Positions 34,342 to 42,839 of a stretch of DNA of 64,000 nt are shown one piece after another. How positions within the stretch are numbered: position 1 is the first letter of the stretch; every line of letters begins with the position of its first letter. Under the pieces are notes generated by a model that made no database searches, was not told where the DNA came from, and saw only the letters and a program-made list of their open reading frames with translations. The DNA comes from Betaproteobacteria bacterium HGW-Betaproteobacteria-7 (GTDB lineage Bacteria; Pseudomonadota; Gammaproteobacteria; Burkholderiales; Rhodocyclaceae): NCBI GenBank assembly GCA_002840765.1, contig PHCE01000010.1, positions 186,001 to 250,000 on the forward strand, read 5' to 3'. The translations under genes were made by a program, and so were the position numbers.

Positions 34342-35811
34342 ATGCAACGTTCCCCCTTCATTCGCAGTGCGCTCGTCGAAGTCGTCTTCCTCAACATCCT
34401 GCTCGTCGTCGCCGGCCTGGTCGGCATGGCAACCCACGGCTGGCAGCCGTTGGACTGGCTCTGGTTCACCTGCCTGACGGCCTTCGGCCTGGGCAGCAGC
34501 GTGTTCTACCTGCACAAGCTGCAGGTCGCCCTGACGCCACTCAACCATATCTCCCGCGTCGCCAGCGAAATCGCCAACGGCGTCATCGGCCAGCGCATTC
34601 CCGAATCGGCCCGCCGGGACGAGCTGGGCACCGTCTGCCAGAACGTCAATGCCATGCTTGATCAGATGGAAACCTGTTTCTCCAAACAGCGCGAAGCCTT
34701 GACGGCGGCGAGTGAAAACCGCTTCGCCGAGCAGATCGACAGCGCCGGCCTGCGCGGGGTGTTTCTCCAGGCAGTCGATCAGGGCAACCAGTCGCTGGCC
34801 ATCCTGATGCGCAACTACCACCGGGAGATGCGCAACAACCTGCTGTCCCGCCTCGGCCAGCTCAATGCCGAGAACCTGCTGAAGAACATGCGCACCAGCC
34901 AGCGCGACATGCTCGGCATCGTCGCCGCCACCGATGAACTGGCCAAGCTATCCACCGACAACGCGACGGCCGCTCAGGAGAGCAGCACGGCCATTGACCA
35001 GGTGGTCGGGGCGATGAATCGCCTGATGGACAAGATCGAGGAGACTGGCCGCGCCACCACCGAATTCAACGCTCATCGCGAGGAAATCGCCCGCTCGGTC
35101 AGCCTCATCGCCACCATCGCCGATCAGACCAACCTACTGGCGCTCAACGCCGCCATCGAAGCCGCCCGCGCCGGCGAGCACGGCCGCGGCTTCGCCGTCG
35201 TCGCCGACGAAGTGCGCAAGCTGGCGGAAGATTCCAAGAACGCCTCGGCCGCCATCTCCGGCGTCATGGACACCCTGCAGGTCGATGCCGAGAAAATGCT
35301 GGTCAACGCCGGCGACATGCGCGAGATTGCCTCGGAATCCCGCGTCACCATCGGCGATTTCGACACGCGCTTTGCCAGCGTCGCCGACTCTTCGGCCACG
35401 GCGCTGGCGCAGATTCGCTACGTGCATGACGTCAGCTTTGCCTCGCTGGCCAAGGTTGACCACTTCATCTACAAGCAGAATGGCTACATGGCCGTCAGCC
35501 GCGGCCGGGAATCCGACAACGCGCAGGCGGTGGTGGTCAACGAACACAACTGCCGTCTCGGCAAGTGGCTGTCAAACGAGGACACCGTCGCCGTCTTCGG
35601 CAAGGTCGTCAGCTTCAGCCGCATTGCCGAACCGCACAAGCAGGTTCACCAGAACATGCATCAGGCCATGGCGCTGATGGCCCAAGGCTGGGAAACCGAT
35701 TTCGCCGTGCAGGAGAAGCTGCACGCCGCCTTCCAACGGGTTGAAGCCGGCAGCGATGGCGTCATCGACTCGCTCGACAGCATGGTCACGGAAAAACACG
35801 GCGTTCATTGA
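34342..35811 (+). CDS. methyl-accepting chemotaxis protein with C-terminal CZB domain
   Basis: A 489-residue chemoreceptor. Two membrane helices lie at about residues 10-30 and 38-57 with almost no periplasmic loop, so sensing is likely cytoplasmic or membrane-based. A HAMP-like segment follows (about 58-110). The signalling tip contains [38 protein letters not shown] (about 255-292). The C-terminal CZB (chemoreceptor zinc-binding) domain has [21 protein letters not shown] and [13 protein letters not shown], supplying the His/Cys zinc ligands. It lies 101 bases downstream of nifA in the same direction. Confidence 0.92.
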   Translation: MQRSPFIRSALVEVVFLNILLVVAGLVGMATHGWQPLDWLWFTCLTAFGLGSSVFYLHKLQVALTPLNHISRVASEIANGVIGQRIPESARRDELGTVCQNVNAMLDQMETCFSKQREALTAASENRFAEQIDSAGLRGVFLQAVDQGNQSLAILMRNYHREMRNNLLSRLGQLNAENLLKNMRTSQRDMLGIVAATDELAKLSTDNATAAQESSTAIDQVVGAMNRLMDKIEETGRATTEFNAHREEIARSVSLIATIADQTNLLALNAAIEAARAGEHGRGFAVVADEVRKLAEDSKNASAAISGVMDTLQVDAEKMLVNAGDMREIASESRVTIGDFDTRFASVADSSATALAQIRYVHDVSFASLAKVDHFIYKQNGYMAVSRGRESDNAQAVVVNEHNCRLGKWLSNEDTVAVFGKVVSFSRIAEPHKQVHQNMHQAMALMAQGWETDFAVQEKLHAAFQRVEAGSDGVIDSLDSMVTEKHGVH

Positions 35812-35822
35812 ACCGCCGTTCC

Positions 35823-35860
35823 GCTGCGCCGGCCAGGCCTTGAGCCGACGCCGGCGCAGC
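35823..35860. terminator. inverted repeat between convergent MCP and tpx genes
   Basis: GCTGCGCCGGC and its exact complement GCCGGCGCAGC (11 bp) are separated by 16 bases. It could terminate both genes; there is no T-tract, so termination may be inefficient or Rho-assisted. Confidence 0.5.
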
Positions 35861-35873
35861 GCTTGTAGAGGGT

Positions 35874-36377
35874 CTAGCGCAGCGCCGCCAGGGCGGCCGC
35901 GTAATCCGGCTCCTCCTTGATTTCCGGTACCAACTCGGCGTACAGCACCTGATCATTGTTGTCGAGCACGACTACGGCGCGGGCAGCCACTCCGGCCAGC
36001 GGCCCACTCTCGATGGCGACACCGTAGTCCAGGAGAAAGTCACGGCCGCGCAGCGTCGACAGCATCTGCACGTTGGCCAGCCCTTCGGCGCCGCAGAAGC
36101 GGCTCTGGGCGAACGGCAGGTCGGCCGAGATGCAGAGCACCAGCGTATTGTCCAATTCGCCAGCCGCCTGGTTGAAACGGCGCACCGAGGTGGCGCAGGT
36201 CGGCGTGTCAATGCTCGGAAAAATGTTGAGGATCTTGCGCTTGCCGGCCAGGCTGGCCAGCGTGACATCGCTCAAATCCTTGGCGACCAGCGAGAAGGCC
36301 GGCGCCTGATCGCCCTTGGCGGGAAAATGGCCGCTGACGGTAACCGGGTTACCGCCCAGCGTGACGGAATTTGCCAT
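35874..36377 (-). CDS. tpx: thiol peroxidase Tpx
   Basis: A 167-residue atypical 2-Cys peroxiredoxin. The peroxidatic Cys is in [17 protein letters not shown] (Cys about 61) and the resolving Cys in QSRFCGAEG (about 95). The family marks LPFAQSRFC and [14 protein letters not shown] are present. It reduces hydrogen and lipid peroxides using thioredoxin. Oxygen protection fits a diazotroph, but this is a common housekeeping gene. A single-gene unit, convergent with the MCP gene. Confidence 0.94.
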   Translation of the reverse strand: MANSVTLGGNPVTVSGHFPAKGDQAPAFSLVAKDLSDVTLASLAGKRKILNIFPSIDTPTCATSVRRFNQAAGELDNTLVLCISADLPFAQSRFCGAEGLANVQMLSTLRGRDFLLDYGVAIESGPLAGVAARAVVVLDNNDQVLYAELVPEIKEEPDYAAALAALR

Positions 36378-36422
36378 GAAATGCTCCTTGGATTCTGGTT
36401 AGGGGCCCGATATGACCAGAAT

Positions 36423-39323
36423 TCACGCCAATGATTCCCCGCTGCGCTGCAGATAGGCGGCAAAGGCGTCGGCCGGCAATGGCCGGCTGAACAGGTAGCC
36501 TTGGTAGCGCAAACAGCCGTTGTCGGCGAGGAAGCGCCGCTGGCCTTCGGTCTCGACCCCTTCGGCCAGCACGTCGAGGCCAAGGCTGCTGGCCAGGGCA
36601 ACGATGGTCCGGGCAATGGCGGCATCATTGGGATCGACCAGCACGTCCATGACAAAAGTCCGGTCGATTTTCAGCGTCTGCAGCGGCAGGCGCTTCAGGT
36701 AGGCCAGCGACGAGTAGCCGGTGCCGAAGTCGTCGAGAGCGAAGCGGATTCCGCGCTCACGCAACGCCGTCATCTTGACGATGCTCTCGTCGATTTCCGT
36801 CAGCAATTGGCTTTCTGTCAATTCCAGCTTGAGCCGGTGCGGATCGGCGCCGGTGTCGGCAATGACGCCCAGCACCTGGTCGACGAAATCCGGCTGATGC
36901 AGTTGCTGACCGCTGACATTGACCGCCAGCGTCAAGTGCGCCGTTTCCTCCCGCTCCGCCCAGGCGGCCAGTTGGCGGCAGGCCATCTGCAGGACCAGGC
37001 GTCCGAGCGGCAGGATCAGGCCGGTTTTTTCGGCCAACGGAATAAAGGCGTTCGGGGAGATGATGCCGCGCTGCGGATCCTCCCAGCGCAGCAAGGCCTC
37101 GGCCCCGGTGACGCAATTCTGGTCACTGACCTGGGGCTGGTAGTAGAGGACGAAATGGCGCTCACGTACGGCGTTGCTCAAGGCCTTCTCGAGCAGTGCG
37201 TGGGCGTTTACCGTCGCCTGCATCTCCGGGTCGAAGAAACGCATGGCATTGCGCCCGGCCGCCTTGGCCTGGTACATGGCCAGGTCGGCCTGCTTCATCA
37301 GTTCGGCACTGCCTGCCGTTTGGTCACCGAACAGGGTCACACCAATGCTGGCCGTGCAATGGTGCTCGTGTGCCGCGCAGTGGTAAGGCTGGTTCAGCGT
37401 CTCCAGAATCTTTTCGCCGACCAGTTCGGCCTGATCGGCCCCCAAGCTCTTGTGCCGGCTCAGGCTTTCCAGGATGACGACGAACTCGTCGCCGCCCAGC
37501 CGGGCAACGGTGTCGCCTTCGCGAATGCAGGCGGTCAGCCGGCGCGCCGCCTCTTGCAACAGCAGGTCGCCTTGGTCATGGCCGAGGGTGTCATTAAGCG
37601 TCTTGAAATTGTCGAGGTCGATGAACATCAAGGCAGCAAAATGCCCAGTGCGGGTGGCGGCGACCTGGGCCTGCTGCAGGCGGTCATGCAGCAGGCGTCG
37701 ATTGGGCAGGCGGGTCAGCGGATCGTAAAAGGCCAGGCTGTTGATTTCATCCTCGGCGACCTTGCGCACCGTGATGTCCGTATGGGTACCAACGTAGTGG
37801 GTGGTCTCGCCGGCAGCATTCTTGACCGCAGATACAGTCAGCCACTCTGGATACACCTCGCCGTTCTTGCGACGGTTCCAGACTTCGCCCTGCCACGAGC
37901 CGTCACGCTCGATGGTTTGCCACATCTCAAGATAGAAGTCGTCATCCTGGCGTCCGGAATTGAGCAAGCGAACATGCTGACCGACCGCCTCTTCAACGCT
38001 GTAGCCGGTATGGGAGGTAAACGCCCCGTTCACTCGCAGGATGATCTTGTTGGCGTCGGTGATGATCATCCCTTCGTGCGCCTCGAAGGCCGTCGCGGCA
38101 ATGCGCAATTCCTGCTCGACGCGCTTCTCGCTGGAAATGTCCCGGGCCACCTCGGAGGCGCCGACTACCTTGCCGGCTGCGTCGTGCAGCGGCGAGACGG
38201 TGAGCGAAATGTCGAGCAGCCGGCCATCCTTGTGCCGGCGCAGCGACTGATGGTTTTTGACGACCCGGCCGGCGCGAATGTCATCGAGTATCCGGCCGGC
38301 GTCATTCAGATTGGGCACCGGGATGATCAAGGCGATATGCCGGCCGAGGATCTCGTTGCCGGCATAGCCGTACAGATGCTCGGCACCCAGGTTCCAGCTG
38401 GTGATCATGCCCTCCAGCGTGACGCCGATGATGGCGTCCTCGGACGATTCAACGATCGCCGCGTGGTGCAGCAGCGATTTTTCCAGCAGCTTGCGCTGGC
38501 TGATGTTCTCGTGGGCAACGACAACTCCGCGCCGCGAGCCGAGCAAGGGGCTGACGCGTAGCTTGAACCAGCGCTCCTGATTCGGCGAATGGCAGGCGTA
38601 TTCCATGTTGAATTCGCGAGCCGCCCCCGCCAGCACCGAATGGATGCCATGCAGCGCCTGCATGGCCGAACTGCCTTCCGCAGCGTCGGGGTTCCGTCGA
38701 CAGACGTCGAGATAACTCAGGCCGACCGCCATCACTGCCGCATCGGGCGCATCGTTCTCGGCGGCAAAACGCTGCCAGGCCTCATTGACGGCGATGATGA
38801 CGCCATCCTGATCGAGCACCGCCACCTGTTCGGTGCGCGAATCGAACAGGCTGCGGCCGAAGGCTTCGCTGTCACGTAGCTGCTGGTTGATGGCCGCCGA
38901 CTCGGCGGCGATACGCCGGGCCTCGGCCGACTCCTGACTGGATGCGACATGGAAACGATGCATCGCCTCGATGCATGAACAGACGATCAGCCCGTCAACC
39001 AGGAAAACCAGATTGGACCAGAGGCTCGCCTGCAGGTTGGCGAGCGACAGCGTGTAATACGGTGGCGTGAAGATGAAGGTGGCGCAGGCGATGCCGAGTA
39101 AGGTAACGAAGAGGCCGGGCCAGAAACCGCCGACCACTGCCGCCAGGGCCACCGCCGGGAAAAAAGTCAGGTATTGCAGGCCGGCGTCGACCGGCGCCAT
39201 GATCAGCCGTACATAGAGGGCAATGCCAATCAGCGCTACGGCCAACAGCCACGAAGCCAGGCCGCCACGTTGTGGCAGGTAGCGCCACAACCCATTGTTC
39301 GATAAAGAAATTCCTGTCACCAC
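36423..39323 (-). CDS. membrane-anchored PAS-GGDEF-EAL protein
   Basis: A 966-residue c-di-GMP enzyme. The N-terminal four-helix DUF4118/KdpD-like membrane module covers about residues 20-120 (SWLLAVALIGIALYVRLIMAP, TFFPAVALAAVVGGFWPG, LFVTLLGIACATFIFTPP). Three PAS modules follow (about 150-275, 285-400, 405-530). GGDEF is intact (residues 610-614) and the EAL motif starts at Glu742, with DDFGTGYSSLAYLKRLPLQTLKIDRTFV and EGVETEGQ, so both cyclase and phosphodiesterase activity are possible. The start is a GTG (39323 or 39320); no ATG fits. A single gene, 46 bases from tpx. Confidence 0.9.
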   Translation of the reverse strand: MVTGISLSNNGLWRYLPQRGGLASWLLAVALIGIALYVRLIMAPVDAGLQYLTFFPAVALAAVVGGFWPGLFVTLLGIACATFIFTPPYYTLSLANLQASLWSNLVFLVDGLIVCSCIEAMHRFHVASSQESAEARRIAAESAAINQQLRDSEAFGRSLFDSRTEQVAVLDQDGVIIAVNEAWQRFAAENDAPDAAVMAVGLSYLDVCRRNPDAAEGSSAMQALHGIHSVLAGAAREFNMEYACHSPNQERWFKLRVSPLLGSRRGVVVAHENISQRKLLEKSLLHHAAIVESSEDAIIGVTLEGMITSWNLGAEHLYGYAGNEILGRHIALIIPVPNLNDAGRILDDIRAGRVVKNHQSLRRHKDGRLLDISLTVSPLHDAAGKVVGASEVARDISSEKRVEQELRIAATAFEAHEGMIITDANKIILRVNGAFTSHTGYSVEEAVGQHVRLLNSGRQDDDFYLEMWQTIERDGSWQGEVWNRRKNGEVYPEWLTVSAVKNAAGETTHYVGTHTDITVRKVAEDEINSLAFYDPLTRLPNRRLLHDRLQQAQVAATRTGHFAALMFIDLDNFKTLNDTLGHDQGDLLLQEAARRLTACIREGDTVARLGGDEFVVILESLSRHKSLGADQAELVGEKILETLNQPYHCAAHEHHCTASIGVTLFGDQTAGSAELMKQADLAMYQAKAAGRNAMRFFDPEMQATVNAHALLEKALSNAVRERHFVLYYQPQVSDQNCVTGAEALLRWEDPQRGIISPNAFIPLAEKTGLILPLGRLVLQMACRQLAAWAEREETAHLTLAVNVSGQQLHQPDFVDQVLGVIADTGADPHRLKLELTESQLLTEIDESIVKMTALRERGIRFALDDFGTGYSSLAYLKRLPLQTLKIDRTFVMDVLVDPNDAAIARTIVALASSLGLDVLAEGVETEGQRRFLADNGCLRYQGYLFSRPLPADAFAAYLQRSGESLA

Positions 39324-39478
39324 CCGAATCTACCCAGCGGACTGCCGACCGGCCTTCACTCCGATTTTCAAAAACCATCATATTACCAAAGTCATAGAAA
39401 CTTTCGTAGCTAGCGGCGCAATTTTGTGGGAACTAAATTCGTCATCCTCAGTCGCCAAACCTCTCCGGTTTGGCTCGT

Positions 39479-40246
39479 TCACCCCTGGCATGCCGCGTCG
39501 ATCAGTCGGCGCGCAATGCTCACCGGGTCCGGCAGCAAGGGCAGTGCCTCCGGCGTAAACCAATCGGCCGCCTCGATCTCACCCGGCTGCGGCGTGATCG
39601 TGCCACCAGCGTAGTCGGCGAAGAAGGCGACCATCAGCGAATTGGGGAAAGGCCACGGCTGGCTGGCGAAATAACGCAAATTGGCGATCTCGATGCCGAC
39701 CTCCTCGCGCACTTCGCGGACGGCGCACTCTTCGAGCGTTTCGCCCGGCTCGACGAAACCGGCCAGGGCGCTGAAGACGCCCGGCTTGAAATGCGGGCTG
39801 CGCGCCAGCAGCAGGCGTTCGCCGTCACGCACCAGCACCATCACCGCCGGCGACAGGCGCGGATAGGCGAGCAGCCCGCAGGCCGGACAGCGCATCGCCG
39901 GCTCGCCTGCCTGGCGTATGGTCGGCGCACCGCACTTGCCGCAGAAGCGGTGGTTGGCCTGCCAGTCGAGCAACTGTGTGGCCCGCCCGGCGAATGCAAA
40001 GGCTTCCGGCCCGGCCAGCGTGAACATGGCCCGCAAAGAAATCGGCTCGGCTCCAGGAATATCGGGGAAGGCCTCGGCGTCGATGGCGTGACACGGCAGG
40101 CCAAGGAACTCGCCGACATACAGGGGGCTTTCCGGATTGCCGAACGCGCTGGCCGGACCGCAAGGGAAAAATGCTCCACCGCCTTGGTCAGCCTGAGCCA
40201 ACAGGCGATGTCCGACGCGCAGGATCCAATAACCGGTTTTGTTCAT
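39479..40246 (-). CDS. nudC: NADH pyrophosphatase NudC
   Basis: A 255-residue Nudix enzyme that cleaves NAD(H) and de-caps NAD-RNA. Zinc ribbon C-G-K-C-G ... C-P-A-C-G (about residues 105-125), Nudix box GFVEPGETLEECAVREVREEVGIE (about 165-188) and the NudC-specific SQPWPFPNSLM. Start 40246 was preferred to the upstream ORF start since MNKTGYWILRVG aligns with family N-termini. It lies 10 bases after the membrane-protein gene at 40257, so probably co-transcribed with it. Confidence 0.93.
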   Translation of the reverse strand: MNKTGYWILRVGHRLLAQADQGGGAFFPCGPASAFGNPESPLYVGEFLGLPCHAIDAEAFPDIPGAEPISLRAMFTLAGPEAFAFAGRATQLLDWQANHRFCGKCGAPTIRQAGEPAMRCPACGLLAYPRLSPAVMVLVRDGERLLLARSPHFKPGVFSALAGFVEPGETLEECAVREVREEVGIEIANLRYFASQPWPFPNSLMVAFFADYAGGTITPQPGEIEAADWFTPEALPLLPDPVSIARRLIDAACQG

Positions 40247-40256
40247 GGAATAAGCG

Positions 40257-41342
40257 TCACTGCCCGGCGCCGGCAAGCGGGCGCCTGATCTCCACTCGCA
40301 CTACCGGCGCCGTGATGTCCGGGTAGAACAACAGCGCGACTGCCTGCGGCGGCCCTTCTCTTTCTGAAGCGACACGTTTGTAGCCGGCCATGATGCAGTC
40401 GTTATCGAAGCTTTCGCCCGGCTGCAGCGAAGACGATGACGCGTAAACAAGTTGCTCCTGGCCGACGAAATAACCCATTGCCGTGCGCTCTCGGGGAATG
40501 GGCACCGGCGGGTCCACCCCGTCGGAACGGAAGGCGATGCGGAACTGGCGCGCCGCGGTCGCGTCCGCGGGGCTGTTCGCCGGGACAAAATCCGAATGAA
40601 CACGGCCGTCATTCTGGCGCCAGTAAAAGCGCAGCTTCGGCAACTGCTCGCCCGCCAACCAGAAGAAATGCAGATTCTGGCCATCGCGGCAGTAAACGGT
40701 GCGCATGGTATTGCGGGTGTCAAGCCAGGCATCACCGACCTTGCGGTCGATCCGCTCGAGCACGAAACCGGTGGGCGCCAGCAGCGACTGGGCGAAGACC
40801 GGCCCGACGCCCTGCAGCGCGAAGCGCTGAACAGGCCCAACGGAATATGGCATGGGCGCCGCCGATGTTCCCTGAAAGCTGCTTTCAGTCAAGCTGTGCT
40901 TGGCATAGAAAATCGGCCCCTGGGCCAGGTTCATCGCCATAGCGGGCAGCAGCAGGATGAGCAAGCCGCTGGCGCCCATGAACAGACTTTCGCCCCTGGT
41001 AAAAGCTGGCCGGAGCAGACGGCCGGCGAGCCAATGGCCGGCAAACCAGACGAGCGGCGCAAGTAGGAACAAAGCGGCATAAAAGACCGCCAGTGCCTCC
41101 ATGCCGGAAACGCCCCGGGCCGGGATGATGACCACACCGACCGTCAACGGCAGCAGCAGAAAGAGCGCCAGCAGGCGCATTGACAACCAACTGCCGGCCT
41201 TGCCCTGGCGGCCGAAATGACGTCGCTCCAGAAACAGGATCGTGCCGATCGCCATCAGGATCATGACCCCCACCAAACACCAGGCCCATGTCTCAAAAAG
41301 GGACAGGCTCGTGGCGGCCATCAGGAATTTGTCGATTTCCAT
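40257..41342 (-). CDS. hypothetical membrane protein
   Basis: A 361-residue protein. Four or five N-terminal helices (about residues 18-37, 53-73, 80-103 and 116-137) are followed by a soluble, probably periplasmic domain from about residue 145 to the end. The soluble part is rich in aromatic and beta-prone stretches (DGQNLHFFWLAGEQLPKLRFYWRQNDGRVHSDF). No known motif. An AAGGAAA site precedes ATG 41342. It lies upstream of nudC, with the MFS gene 102 bases further upstream. Confidence 0.7.
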   Translation of the reverse strand: MEIDKFLMAATSLSLFETWAWCLVGVMILMAIGTILFLERRHFGRQGKAGSWLSMRLLALFLLLPLTVGVVIIPARGVSGMEALAVFYAALFLLAPLVWFAGHWLAGRLLRPAFTRGESLFMGASGLLILLLPAMAMNLAQGPIFYAKHSLTESSFQGTSAAPMPYSVGPVQRFALQGVGPVFAQSLLAPTGFVLERIDRKVGDAWLDTRNTMRTVYCRDGQNLHFFWLAGEQLPKLRFYWRQNDGRVHSDFVPANSPADATAARQFRIAFRSDGVDPPVPIPRERTAMGYFVGQEQLVYASSSSLQPGESFDNDCIMAGYKRVASEREGPPQAVALLFYPDITAPVVRVEIRRPLAGAGQ

Positions 41343-41444
41343 GCCGGACTTTCCTTGAGCTAAGGCATTGCGAACAGTCGCCGGCAAGTATCGAGCCCGA
41401 CTTGCCCTTCGGTCAATTCGCGGCCGGCGTGACTCGACCGCGGG

Positions 41445-42656
41445 CTAGGCGCTGCGCCCATGCATGACGATGCGCGAAACGAACCAGATTGCCACCAGAT
41501 TGGCCGCCACCGCCCCATAGCCGACCAGCGGATAGCCGACGAGCCGGCCACTGGCGTCAAGCGTGACCAGGAAGCCGGCCAGCGTGCTGGCCAGGCCCAT
41601 GGCCAGCGACTGCACGGTGCCGTTCAGCGACATGAAGGTACCGCGCAGCTTCGGCTGCGCCGCCGAGGCGATGATCGCCATGGCCGGGATCATCCGTCCG
41701 GAAACCAGCACGAAGAACGTGGTCGAGCAGATCAGCCAGGCCCACAACGGCAACGGCCCGGCGTGGGTGACGGCGAGCAGCGGCAACATGGCCAGGACGG
41801 CCACCCGGCGATAGACCTCGACCTTGCCGTGGCGGTCGGCCCAGCGGCCGATCAGGCGGGCGCTGATGAAGGTGGCGAAGCCGCCGACCAGATAGACGAC
41901 AGGTATTTCCGCCAGGGTAATGCCGACGTTGTTCACCGCATAGACGGTGATGTAGGGAATCACCGTGAACCCGGAGAAGATGATCAGCGCCGAGAACAGC
42001 AGCGCCCGCCGGTGATTGCCGTCGGCGAGCACGCTGAAGGTCGCCGACAGCAGATGGGCGTGCTTCTCGCCGCCAAGGTGCTGGCGCAGTTCGGGCAGGA
42101 AGCGCAGGCCGACGGCGATGAAGATGACGCTGAGCGCCGCGATCAGCACGAAAGGCGCACGCCAGCCGAGCAGGTTGGCCAGCCACAGCGACAGCGGCAC
42201 GCCGGCGATGGTGGACAGCGAAAAGGCGCTGGCGACGATGCCGCTGGCCCGGCCGCGCCGGGCAAAGGGAATGGCATCGCCGATCATGGTGTGGATCAGC
42301 GCCCCCATGACGCCGCCAAACACGCCGGCCATGCCGCGCGCCAGCAGCAACGTCGCATAGCTCGGGGCCAGGGCGCAGGCCAGCGTCGCCAGCGCGAACA
42401 GGGCAATCACCCAGAGCAGCAGGCGCTTGCGCTCGAAAAGGTCGATGAAGGTGGCGGCCAGCAGGCCGGAAGCCGCCGCGCTGAAACTGTAGGAAGCGAC
42501 CAGAAAACCGAATTCATGCGTGTTGATGCCGAGCGCCGTCATCAGGATCGGCCCGAGCGGCATCATGATCATGAAATCGAGCACATGACTGAACTGGATG
42601 CCGGCCAGTGTCAGCAGGAAGAAACGTTCGCTACGGGGATCAAGCTCGGTGGTCAT
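41445..42656 (-). CDS. major facilitator superfamily transporter
   Basis: A 403-residue MFS protein with 12 predicted helices. Features: the N-terminal SHVLDFMIMMPLGPILMTALGI, the motif-A-like loop ATFIDLFERKRLLLW near residue 75, and a second-half counterpart IGRWADRHGKVEVYRRV. It resembles drug or sugar-efflux (AraJ-like) carriers; the substrate cannot be read. Start 42656 begins MTTELDPRSERFF; longer in-frame starts would run over the intergenic region with the divergent signalling operon. Confidence 0.85.
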   Translation of the reverse strand: MTTELDPRSERFFLLTLAGIQFSHVLDFMIMMPLGPILMTALGINTHEFGFLVASYSFSAAASGLLAATFIDLFERKRLLLWVIALFALATLACALAPSYATLLLARGMAGVFGGVMGALIHTMIGDAIPFARRGRASGIVASAFSLSTIAGVPLSLWLANLLGWRAPFVLIAALSVIFIAVGLRFLPELRQHLGGEKHAHLLSATFSVLADGNHRRALLFSALIIFSGFTVIPYITVYAVNNVGITLAEIPVVYLVGGFATFISARLIGRWADRHGKVEVYRRVAVLAMLPLLAVTHAGPLPLWAWLICSTTFFVLVSGRMIPAMAIIASAAQPKLRGTFMSLNGTVQSLAMGLASTLAGFLVTLDASGRLVGYPLVGYGAVAANLVAIWFVSRIVMHGRSA

Positions 42657-42839
42657 TGGACAGCAGGCAGGCAGGAGGGGCAACGGGTCGACAAGGATAC
42701 GCGGCCGCAGCATGAGCAGCGCTTTTCTCAGTCGCCGAGCGCCAAGCCAAGCCCGGCCAATCCGCCGACAATCCTTGCCTGACAGCCCGCCTGGGGGGAA
42801 ACTAGCGAACAACACCAACATAACGACGGAGAGCCGGCG

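Noticed and set aside
36501..38561. 686-codon open frame on the plus strand, antisense to the GGDEF-EAL gene
   Set aside because: Same cause; the minus-strand gene contains intact GGDEF and EAL motifs, the antisense translation has none.
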